Part shown: piece after piece, positions 1-5,864 of the stretch
How the letters are laid out: every line of letters begins with the position of its first letter
Numbering within the stretch: the stretch's first letter is position 1
Origin: Candidatus Zixiibacteriota bacterium
GTDB lineage: Bacteria; Zixibacteria; MSB-5A5; GN15; FEB-12
Reading direction: 5' to 3'
DNA: 10,040 nt
Assembly (NCBI GenBank): GCA_018816665.1
Contig: JAHIVM010000192.1
Location: forward strand, 1 to 10,040
Translations under genes and position numbers: made by a program
Notes under the pieces: generated by a model
Seen by the model: only the letters and a program-made list of their open reading frames with translations
Databases searched by the model: none
What the model was told of the DNA's origin: nothing

Positions 1-1
1 A

Positions 2-520
2 CTGTTTTCGGTGTACGCCGGTGGTGCCCTGTCTTTGCCGATGTCCCCCGATGGATTCAAAGACAATTACAAAACCGGCTACCATGCCTCCCTCGGCCTC
101 GGCTACAAGGTAATGCCGAACATGCAGCTCGTGGGCAAGTTTGAGTACCACACCTTCAAGTTCAATTTTGAAGACGGCATGGACATTTCCGGCGGTACGA
201 ACAAAGTCATGATGTTTGGTGCGGATGCTCGCTACGCTTTCAACATACCGGCTGCTCCCGTCTCACCATATGTCATCGCCGGCGGCGGTCTGGCCTCGGT
301 GAAGCAGTCCGAGTTTGACACCGGTGATCTGCTGATTGCCGGCTTCAGCGATCAGGCCTACGAAGACCAGACCAAGTTCTACTGGAACGCCGGTGTGGGC
401 CTCAGCCTAAAATCTGGACCGGCCTGGTCGTTTTTCGCTCAGGCAAGATATGTCAATATTGCGACCGATGGTGAGTCATCGGCCTTTGTTCCGGTCTCGT
501 TTGGTGTCAAGTTCTTCTAG
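2..520 (+). CDS. Outer-membrane beta-barrel protein, 5'-truncated by window edge
   Basis: The reading frame is open from the first bases, so the real start and signal peptide lie outside the window; the GTG at 11 is probably internal. About 172 residues are visible. They alternate short amphipathic strands rich in Gly, Tyr and Phe with turns, for example YHASLGLGYKV, GADARYAFNI, SPYVIAGGGLASV, FYWNAGVGLSL and FFAQARYVNI. The protein ends FVPVSFGVKFF, a terminal aromatic strand typical of proteins folded by the BAM machinery. This pattern fits the small 8-stranded OmpA-like/OMP_b-brl class of porin-like or adhesin-like barrels. No enzymatic motif is visible, so the specific function is unknown. 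A strong terminator follows directly. The barrel assignment is fairly sure from the pattern; the family name is inference. Confidence 0.8.
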   Translation: MFSVYAGGALSLPMSPDGFKDNYKTGYHASLGLGYKVMPNMQLVGKFEYHTFKFNFEDGMDISGGTNKVMMFGADARYAFNIPAAPVSPYVIAGGGLASVKQSEFDTGDLLIAGFSDQAYEDQTKFYWNAGVGLSLKSGPAWSFFAQARYVNIATDGESSAFVPVSFGVKFF

Positions 521-545
521 ACGCCATTTCAGAAGCATGTTGTGA

Positions 546-576
546 AGCCGGGGAAAATATTTCCCCGGCTTTCTTT
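546..576 (+). terminator. Rho-independent terminator after first beta-barrel gene
   Basis: A perfect 11-bp inverted repeat (546-556 paired with 560-570, core GCCGGGGAAA) has a 3-nt loop and is followed by TTCTTT. It starts 26 nt after the stop at 518-520. It is the clearest terminator in the window and separates transcription of the two beta-barrel genes. Confidence 0.9.
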
Positions 577-650
577 ATGGCGGGGCTTTTATTCCTCACG
601 GGAAATGTCTATATTAAGTGCTTGTGGGTAAAAAGGGAATGGAATGCCTG

Positions 651-1211
651 ATGCTCAGAGACATTGGACGAGCACTCATATTGACGATATGCCTCACGGC
701 CTCCGCGGCTGCCGAGACCACCTGGGAAACGCATCTGTATGCCGGATTCCAGGGCGGCTACGCCGTCCGGAACGCCGGAGATCTGGTCGATGAGGGCTAC
801 GGCTTCAATGTCGGTTTTGGCGTCATTCCGCACCCGCTGTCGACCGGCGATGTCGAGGTTATCCTGCGTGTCCACGGCGATTACTTTCCCGCCGCCTCAG
901 ACAAAACTCCCAACATCGGGTTCTACCGCGCGGGCCTGGACTGGAAACTAAACCTGTCCCCCAACAATCGGCGGAACGTCTTTCTGGTCCTTGAGGGTGG
1001 ATATTGCTACACCCGTTGGACCGAATACCCGGTCGCCGGCAAGGGCCTGATAATTCTCACCGAAAACAGCCCTTTTCTTTCACTGGGGATTGGCTTGGAA
1101 TGCCGGGCCAAAAAAGTCACTCCGTTTCTGGAGCTTCGAGCGACCGATGTGTCGGGCAAGCGGGTGGGGGATTATCAGTTCGGGGCTTTGTCACTGGGAG
1201 TCCGGTTCTAG
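651..1211 (+). CDS. Secreted beta-barrel outer-membrane protein, small, unknown specificity
   Basis: From the ATG at 651 the protein is 186 aa. It opens with a short basic n-region (MLRDIGR), a hydrophobic core (ALILTICLTAS) and a likely signal peptidase I site near AAA-ETT. The mature part alternates Gly/aromatic strands (LYAGFQGGYAV, GYGFNVGFGVI, FYRAGLDWKLNL, VFLVLEGGYCYT, PFLSLGIGLECRA) and ends QFGALSLGVRF with a terminal Phe, as expected of an outer-membrane barrel. In-frame starts also exist at 618 (GTG) and 639 (ATG). I chose 651 because it places the signal peptide at the N-terminus and has GGAA at 641-644. A TATATT at 610-615 could be a -10 box, though no good -35 accompanies it. 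Layout resembles the preceding barrel, so they may be distant paralogues; function is not recognisable. Confidence 0.75.
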   Translation: MLRDIGRALILTICLTASAAAETTWETHLYAGFQGGYAVRNAGDLVDEGYGFNVGFGVIPHPLSTGDVEVILRVHGDYFPAASDKTPNIGFYRAGLDWKLNLSPNNRRNVFLVLEGGYCYTRWTEYPVAGKGLIILTENSPFLSLGIGLECRAKKVTPFLELRATDVSGKRVGDYQFGALSLGVRF

Positions 1212-1279
1212 TCTGAGTCAGGCTCTCACAACAATCGATGATCAGTTCCGACCGTCGGTGCGCTCTCCGGCCCCGCCCT

Positions 1280-2179
1280 TTACTCCCAGGCCTTAAACCC
1301 CGATCCGATTATCTCGTTCGCATTCACCACCGTGATAAACGCCTCGGGATCAATATCCCGAATGTAGGACTGCAGCACGGCCATCTCGCGCGGTGAAAGA
1401 GCCGAGAAAATCATCCGGCGCTCTTTGTCCTTGTAAAACAGGCCGCTGGCCGTGATATAGGTACCCCCGCGATCCATCTTATCGAGTATAATGCTGCGTA
1501 TTTCCTCATGTTTCTCTGAGATAATAAACACCGCCTTTTTGTTGTCCAGACCGGTGAGGACGGCATCGATAGTGCGCGAGATCACAAAAATCGCCACAAT
1601 CGCATAAGGGGCCAGATTGATGTCCCGAAACACGAAAATGCTGGAAAGCACTATCAGACCGTCGGTCACCAGCAGCAGCTTGCCCACCGGGAGATGCAAA
1701 TAGCGGGACACCAGCCGCGCGATAATGACGGTCCCGCCGGTAGTGGCATCGGCCCTAATCACCAGCGCCAGCCCCAGCCCGATACATACCCCCCCGAATA
1801 TGGTGGACACAAGAACGTCATCGGTAACCGCCCGATGTCCCCAGAAGTGAATGAGCATATCAATCATCCCGGACATGAGAATCATGGCCACAACGGTCTT
1901 GATACTGAAACTGGTACTGAAGGCCCGCATGCCCCATAACAGCAGCGGGATATTGATAATCAGGGCTGTCAGGCCGATCGGAAAACCGGTCAGATGATTG
2001 ACCAGCATGCCCAACCCCACCACACCGCCCGGCACAATATTGAAGGGCACCACAAAAAAGACATAGCCGCCGGCGATAATCGCCGAACCGACCAGGATCA
2101 GGGCATAGTTGTAGAACCATTGGCGTGAGAAGGGGCGTTCTTTGCGGGCGGGTTTGCGCTTGTACTCAGGGGTGGTCAT
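1280..2179 (-). CDS. YitT family membrane protein (DUF161 + DUF2179)
   Basis: The protein is 299 aa, the usual size of the YitT family. A basic cytoplasmic N-terminus (residues 1-20) is followed by five or six hydrophobic segments, at roughly 24-46, 50-63, 67-84, 94-112, 123-141 and 168-205. GGVVGLG at 51-57 and TTGGTVIIAR at 146-155 correspond to family Gly-rich motifs. A soluble C-terminal DUF2179 domain (about 214-295) contains AVFIISEK, GGTYITASGLFYKDKERRMIF and ITVVNANEIIGSGF. Family members are inner-membrane proteins, mostly without an assigned substrate; a transport or sensing role is inference. The start ATG at 2179 has an upstream AGAGG on the minus strand at good spacing. It lies 104 nt downstream of the STAS-like gene on the same strand and converges with the beta-barrel gene; I see no clear terminator in the 68-nt convergent gap. 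Confidence 0.9.
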   Translation of the reverse strand: MTTPEYKRKPARKERPFSRQWFYNYALILVGSAIIAGGYVFFVVPFNIVPGGVVGLGMLVNHLTGFPIGLTALIINIPLLLWGMRAFSTSFSIKTVVAMILMSGMIDMLIHFWGHRAVTDDVLVSTIFGGVCIGLGLALVIRADATTGGTVIIARLVSRYLHLPVGKLLLVTDGLIVLSSIFVFRDINLAPYAIVAIFVISRTIDAVLTGLDNKKAVFIISEKHEEIRSIILDKMDRGGTYITASGLFYKDKERRMIFSALSPREMAVLQSYIRDIDPEAFITVVNANEIIGSGFKAWE

Positions 2180-2183
2180 TTGC

Positions 2184-2209
2184 CTCTTCTTTCCGGTTTA
2201 CCGGAAAGA
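2184..2209 (-). promoter_or_regulatory. Hairpin next to the yitT-family ribosome-binding site
   Basis: A perfect 9-bp inverted repeat (2201-2209 with 2188-2196, core TTTCCGG / CCGGAAA) with a 4-nt loop lies just upstream of the ATG at 2179. With one bulged A the stem can extend into the AGAGG Shine-Dalgarno, which would partly hide it. No T-run follows on the minus strand, so it is not a standard terminator. A translational control element is inference; the inverted repeat itself is directly visible. Confidence 0.45.
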
Positions 2210-2283
2210 GCGGCGGCACGTTCGCGAAAGCAATGCTTTTTTGCCGCGGTCAGCGCAGAAGGCCAGCAAAACAGGTGAGGCTC

Positions 2284-2673
2284 TCAGGCATTGATATCCC
2301 TGGGCTTGCCAATGCCGAGCCACCCTACGGCGCCGTCATAGTCCGTAAACATCTTCATACGAAAACCGGCGACCTCGGCCAGGACGGTGACGATCCGGGC
2401 CACTCCCAGCAGTCGGGGCGGTACGACCACGGCGGTACGTTCCTGAAAGGAACTACAGCGGGCTCCCAGAAAAGACGCAAGACCCTGGACATCGGTATTG
2501 GACGGATCATAGTCCATTTTGCGCAGATCGACGATGATTTTGAAATCTTTGCTGAATTCGGGGTCAGAGGCCAGTGCCTCGATAGCCTTTATGCAGGCAT
2601 CAAGGTTTACCGGGCCTTCGGCCCGTACACGCGCGAGTTTCTCCGGCGCGGATATGGTGTGGCTGAACGGCAT
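2284..2673 (-). CDS. Small STAS/SpoIIAA-like domain protein
   Basis: The protein is 129 aa and has no signal peptide or membrane segment, so it is probably cytoplasmic. The pattern is a beta strand (ARVRAEGPV), helix (LDACIKAIEALASD), strand (FKIIVDLRKMDYD), helix (DVQGLASFLGARC), strand (ERTAVVVPP), helix (LLGVARIVTVLAEV) and a last strand/helix (RMKMFTDYDGAVGWLG). This alternation, with the IIVDLRKM strand and the closing D-Y-D-x-A-x-x-W-L helix, resembles STAS/SEC14 SpoIIAA-like proteins. No catalytic residues are evident, and the phosphorylatable Ser of true SpoIIAA is not obvious. The frame stays open upstream to 2910, but I chose the ATG at 2673 because it has a purine-rich GGAAGAGAG upstream, the domain starts here, and a promoter lies within the longer frame. 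It may be cotranscribed with the yitT-family gene. Confidence 0.65.
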   Translation of the reverse strand: MPFSHTISAPEKLARVRAEGPVNLDACIKAIEALASDPEFSKDFKIIVDLRKMDYDPSNTDVQGLASFLGARCSSFQERTAVVVPPRLLGVARIVTVLAEVAGFRMKMFTDYDGAVGWLGIGKPRDINA

Positions 2674-2782
2674 GGGTTCCAGCTCTCTTCCTACTGTGCG
2701 ACTAACATCCGGCCCCCCCAAGGGCTCAGCGGTCACTCGATCAGTCGTTTGACAGCGATGTGCATCCGGAGGTACCCATCGG

Positions 2783-2847
2783 CATCGGCCCCCCGATGTC
2801 GTCCCTGTCGTTGATTTCAAACGAACGCACCGACCCCGAGGTCGGTG
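2783..2847 (-). other. Structured leader upstream of the STAS-like gene
   Basis: Two inverted repeats lie between the proposed promoter and the gene. One is an 8-bp perfect stem with a 4-nt loop (2828-2835 with 2840-2847, CACCGACC/GGTCGGTG). The other is a 6-bp stem with a C4/G4 loop (2783-2788 with 2793-2798, CATCGG/CCGATG). On the minus strand the first stem is followed by TTCGTTT, so it could act as a weak terminator or attenuator. The 2674-2993 stretch carries no gene that I can support; besides these stems it holds the promoter at 2860-2888. Confidence 0.4.
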
Positions 2848-2859
2848 GTGTGTGGATGT

Positions 2860-2888
2860 AATATACACGGGTATCGGGAAGGGAGCAA
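2860..2888 (-). promoter_or_regulatory. Sigma70-type promoter for the STAS-like gene
   Basis: On the minus strand, TTGCTC (-35, 2888-2883) and TATATT (-10, 2865-2860) are separated by exactly 17 nt. Predicted transcription start is near 2853, which gives a leader of about 180 nt before the ATG at 2673. The -10 matches that of the promoter at 9351-9379. Confidence 0.55.
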
Positions 2889-2993
2889 GTGGGAAAGACA
2901 GGCCACTCACGCCACGGGATAACGACCGATCGTCTCACTGAGCCTCGGCGATGAAGAATTTAGATTTCCAGGCGTGCTATGACCGCACCCTCC

Positions 2994-3491
2994 CTACTCG
3001 TCCAGCTCCAGTTCGACTATCGGATGGTCGGTGTCCACCTGGTCGCCCTCGGCGAAATTGATGGCCTTGACCGTCCCATTGGCTTTCGCAAGCACGGGGT
3101 TTTCCATCTTCATGGCCTCAACTATCACCACGTGCTGCTTCTCGGCAACAGTATCGCCGACCGCAACCATCAGCTTGACTATCTTGCCGGGCATAGGCGC
3201 GTAAATCTTGTCCTTCTCCCCCGCCTGGTCGCCGGCTCCACCGCCGAAACCATCGGACGACGGATCAGACAGTTCCAGCACGGCGGCTTCAATACCAACA
3301 TAGGTGGTATCGTGATCGCGCGCCGAAGCAACGATCACTTTTCGGCCGTCTACAAACGTAGCAAACAAACCCGGGGCTACCGGACGGATATCAAAGCTCT
3401 TGTCGCCGACCTGTACGCGGTAGGCCTCACCGACCTTTTCGGCCGAGGTATCTATAATCTCACCGTCGAATACGAATTCATGCTTTTGCAC
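2994..3491 (-). CDS. Biotin carboxyl carrier protein of the acyl-CoA carboxylase (C-terminal part of a split alpha subunit)
   Basis: From the GTG at 3491 the protein is 165 aa. Residues 1-75 form a beta-rich region (FVFDGEIIDTS, YRVQVGDKSFDI, LFATFVDGRKVIVA, TTYVGIEAAVLEL) like the BT domain that joins biotin carboxylase and carrier domains in methylcrotonyl/propionyl-CoA carboxylase alpha chains. A Gly/Asp-rich linker (about 78-93) leads to a biotinyl domain (about 95-164) with APMPGKIVKL and the biotinylation motif EAMKMEN, the biotin-accepting Lys being K128. It carries carboxybiotin between the biotin carboxylase and carboxyltransferase. I chose the GTG at 3491 because CGGAG lies 9 nt upstream and the BT strands start there; the longer frame from 3554 adds residues unlike the family. 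It overlaps the biotin carboxylase gene by 14 nt, which suggests translational coupling. Confidence 0.88.
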   Translation of the reverse strand: MQKHEFVFDGEIIDTSAEKVGEAYRVQVGDKSFDIRPVAPGLFATFVDGRKVIVASARDHDTTYVGIEAAVLELSDPSSDGFGGGAGDQAGEKDKIYAPMPGKIVKLMVAVGDTVAEKQHVVIVEAMKMENPVLAKANGTVKAINFAEGDQVDTDHPIVELELDE

Positions 3492-4998
3492 TGATGGAAT
3501 CTCCGATCTGCCAGGGTCCGATAGTCTGCCACGGGGTAGCACCGTCGACCACACCGTTTCCGGAGGACGCCGATGATACCGCGCCGGGCGCGCTCATGGC
3601 GGCGGCGGTAGCCACGGCCGCGGCCAGGTCGCGATACTTCGCGGGATTTGAGTCGCGGTCGCCCATGTGCTTTTCTATGAAGTCGGTGAACGTGTTGCCG
3701 TGGACAAAATCCGGGTGCCTCAGGACATCAACCATGAAGTCCCGCGATGTTTTCACACCCAGAATCTTGTAATCATGAATGGCATCGATTGTTTTGTTGA
3801 TACAGGTAGCCCGATCGGGAGCATGGACAATCAGCTTGGCCATAATGGGGTCGTAGTCGATTGTGATCTGCCCGCCCTGCATCACGCCGGAGTCAACCCG
3901 GATACCGGGACCGGACGGTTCCGAGTAGTGGAGGATCTTGCCGGTGGAGGGCATGAAGTTGTTGTCGCCGTCTTCAGCGTACAGGCGACATTCGATGGCA
4001 TGCCCCCGTTGATTGAGTTGCTCCTGCGTGAACGACAACGGCAGCCCGGCCGCCACTCGAATCTGCTCAACTACAAGGTCTATCCCGGTCACCATTTCGG
4101 TTATCGGGTGCTCCACCTGGATACGGGTGTTCATCTCCAGGAAGTAGTAGTTGCCGTCAGGGTCAAACAGGAACTCAACCGTCCCGGCATTCACATAGTC
4201 CGCCGCCTGGGCGACTTTGACGGCATCCGCTCCCATGCGGGCGCGAAGTTCCGGGGTGAGCGCCACCGAGGGTGTTTCCTCGATAATTTTCTGGTGCCGA
4301 CGCTGGATTGAGCACTCGCGTTCAAACAGATGCACCGCGTTGCCGTGGCTGTCCGCAATCACCTGGAATTCGATATGACGCGGGCTGGCGATGTACTTCT
4401 CGAGATACACGGTGTCATCGTTGAAGGCGTTCAGCGCCTCGCGCTGGGCGGCCTCTAGGGCGGCATCGAGTTCATCGGCCTTGTGGACAATCCTCATGCC
4501 CTTGCCGCCGCCACCGGCTGCCGCCTTGATCATCACCGGGTAACCGGCTTTGTCGGCAGCCTTGCGGAACACGGCGGGGTCTTTGGAACTGGATTTCATT
4601 CCCGGCACCAAAGGGATACCCGCTTCGGTCATCTTGATGCGGGACTCCACTTTGTTGCCCATGAGGTTCATGGCCTCGGGCGACGGGCCGATAAACGCAA
4701 TCCCCTCGGCCGCGCACCGTCTGGGCAGCAGCGGGTTTTCGGCCAGGAATCCGTAGCCCGGATGGATGGCATCGCAGCCGGTTTCTTTGGCCGCGGCGAT
4801 GATTTTGTCGATATCCAGGTAGGACTCGCGCGGCGGGGGCGGACCGATATGCACGGCCTCGTCGGCGTAATGGCGATGTTTGGCGTTTTCGTCGGCATCG
4901 GAGTACACCGCTACCGAGGGAATTCCCAGGACGCGGCAGGCGTTCATGACGCGTACCGCGATTTCAGATCGATTTGCTACAAGTATCTTTTTGAACAT
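3478..4998 (-). CDS. Biotin carboxylase subunit of an acyl-CoA carboxylase (MCC/PCC alpha type)
   Basis: This subunit ATP-dependently carboxylates biotin on the carrier protein, using bicarbonate. From ATG 4998 it is 506 aa. It shows the N-terminal domain (MFKKILVANRSEIAVRV, HPGYGFLAEN at about 79-88), the ATP-grasp glycine loop (AAAGGGGKGM, 159-168), the RHIEFQ histidine (H208), RRHQK (K237) and the active-site strand FLEMNTRIQVEHP (E288, N290, R292), then the C-terminal domain (IECRLYAED, DYDPIMAKLIVHAPD). Past residue 457 comes an Ala/Ser-rich linker and TPWQTIGPWQIGDS, which looks like the PW...GW element that opens the BT domain in full MCC alpha chains. Starts at 5040 and 5010 are possible, but MFKKILVANR is the family's usual N-terminus. 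ANRSEIA has Ser where nearly all relatives have Gly. It lies 23 nt after the hydratase gene and could also be labelled AccC. Confidence 0.93.
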   Translation of the reverse strand: MFKKILVANRSEIAVRVMNACRVLGIPSVAVYSDADENAKHRHYADEAVHIGPPPPRESYLDIDKIIAAAKETGCDAIHPGYGFLAENPLLPRRCAAEGIAFIGPSPEAMNLMGNKVESRIKMTEAGIPLVPGMKSSSKDPAVFRKAADKAGYPVMIKAAAGGGGKGMRIVHKADELDAALEAAQREALNAFNDDTVYLEKYIASPRHIEFQVIADSHGNAVHLFERECSIQRRHQKIIEETPSVALTPELRARMGADAVKVAQAADYVNAGTVEFLFDPDGNYYFLEMNTRIQVEHPITEMVTGIDLVVEQIRVAAGLPLSFTQEQLNQRGHAIECRLYAEDGDNNFMPSTGKILHYSEPSGPGIRVDSGVMQGGQITIDYDPIMAKLIVHAPDRATCINKTIDAIHDYKILGVKTSRDFMVDVLRHPDFVHGNTFTDFIEKHMGDRDSNPAKYRDLAAAVATAAAMSAPGAVSSASSGNGVVDGATPWQTIGPWQIGDSISAKA

Positions 4999-5021
4999 AG
5001 TTTCTATCATCCAATAGGCTG

Positions 5022-5810
5022 TTATTCTTTGGCGGCCCAACGCGGCTTACGTTTGTTCAGGAAAGCGTCCATCCCCTCCTGGCCTTCATCGGAGATGCGC
5101 AGGCGGGCGATCATTTCGGCCGTATACGGTTTGAACTGCTCAGGTGTCTGGCCGGGGACTTCACTCACCAGTCGTTTGGCGGTAGCCACCGCCTCGGGGC
5201 CGGAGGTGAGGATTGATTCAACGAGATGCTCAACATCCGACTCCAGCATTGAATCGGCCACCACGCGGTTCACCAGCCCAACCTGCAGCGCGCGGTCGGC
5301 GGTCATGCGCTCGCCCGTAATAAAGAGTTCGCGCGCCTTGCCCTCCCCCATCTTTTTGATCACATAGGGGCCGATACAGGCCGGAACAACTCCGATTTTG
5401 ACTTCGGAGAAAGAGAACTTCGCGGACTGTGCCGCCACGGCGATATCACATACCGCCACAAAGCCGGTCCCGCCGCCGATAGCGGCACCGTTGATCGCTC
5501 CCACCACCGGACGTTTCAATGTGTATATCTGATAAAACAAGTCCGCCAGGGCGTTGGATTCCGCCAGATTCTCCTCGAACGACTGATTGATGACCTCGCG
5601 CATCCAGTTGAGATCGGCCCCAGCGCAGAACGATTTGCCCTTGCCGGTCAGCACTACTACCCGGATGTCATCATCCTGCTCAATCATGCCGAACAGATGC
5701 GTCATCTCCTTGATGACGGTGCCGTTGAAAGCATTGTGAATCTCAGGACGGCAAAACGACACGCGGCCGACTCGTCCATCCTTCTCGTACGTAAGTGTTG
5801 TATAATCCAT
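5022..5810 (-). CDS. liuC: Enoyl-CoA hydratase family protein, probably methylglutaconyl-CoA hydratase
   Basis: A crotonase-fold protein of 262 aa, the normal length. SFCAGADLNWM (60-70) is the first oxyanion-hole/CoA region, characteristic of 3-methylglutaconyl-CoA hydratases. AINGAAIGGGTGFVAVCDIAVA (105-126) contains the second. FSFSEVKIGVVPACIGPYV (132-150) carries the conserved catalytic Glu E136, and the C-terminus has FLNKRKPRW. The position of the second Glu of classical enoyl-CoA hydratase (E144 in rat) is Gly here (G116), as I recall for bacterial LiuC/AtuE-type enzymes. Placement between the two carboxylase subunit genes supports hydration of the carboxylated product, giving HMG-CoA in leucine breakdown. 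The terpenoid analogue (isohexenylglutaconyl-CoA hydratase, AtuE) cannot be excluded. The gap to the upstream gene is 54 nt, without a clear promoter or terminator. Confidence 0.88.
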   Translation of the reverse strand: MDYTTLTYEKDGRVGRVSFCRPEIHNAFNGTVIKEMTHLFGMIEQDDDIRVVVLTGKGKSFCAGADLNWMREVINQSFEENLAESNALADLFYQIYTLKRPVVGAINGAAIGGGTGFVAVCDIAVAAQSAKFSFSEVKIGVVPACIGPYVIKKMGEGKARELFITGERMTADRALQVGLVNRVVADSMLESDVEHLVESILTSGPEAVATAKRLVSEVPGQTPEQFKPYTAEMIARLRISDEGQEGMDAFLNKRKPRWAAKE

Positions 5811-5864
5811 GTCTTCGCGACTACTCCCGAATCAACTGGGTGAACCTGTTGCGTGCAACGGGCC

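Noticed and set aside
1212..1279. Possible bidirectional terminator between convergent genes
   Set aside because: Only a 4-bp CCGA/TCGG repeat is visible, with no T-run on either strand, which is too weak to call.
2219..2242. Hairpin-plus-T-run (AAAGCAATGCTTTTTT) on the plus strand
   Set aside because: The stem is only about 5 bp, there is no plus-strand gene upstream for it to terminate, and on the minus strand it lacks a T-run.
2125..2814. 229-codon open frame on the plus strand
   Set aside because: It runs antisense to the STAS-like gene and the 5' end of the yitT-family gene, shows no coherent domain and no ribosome-binding site.
2674..2910. Longer N-terminus for the STAS-like protein (start at 2910)
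   Set aside because: The extension is Arg/Pro/Thr-rich without secondary structure, and the likely promoter and leader hairpins lie inside it.
3478..3491. Programmed frameshift joining biotin carboxylase and carrier protein
   Set aside because: The GCAAAAGC stretch is not a canonical slippery heptamer in the carboxylase frame, the frames differ by +1, and a GTG start with a ribosome-binding site explains the overlap more simply. A natural split is kept as the finding instead.
3492..3554. Longer N-terminus for the biotin carrier protein (start at 3554)
   Set aside because: The extra residues overlap the 3' end of the biotin carboxylase gene in another frame and do not resemble the BT domain; GTG 3491 has a good CGGAG ribosome-binding site.
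4483..5367. 294-codon open frame on the plus strand
   Set aside because: It is antisense across two well-supported genes (biotin carboxylase and hydratase) and has no recognisable domain.
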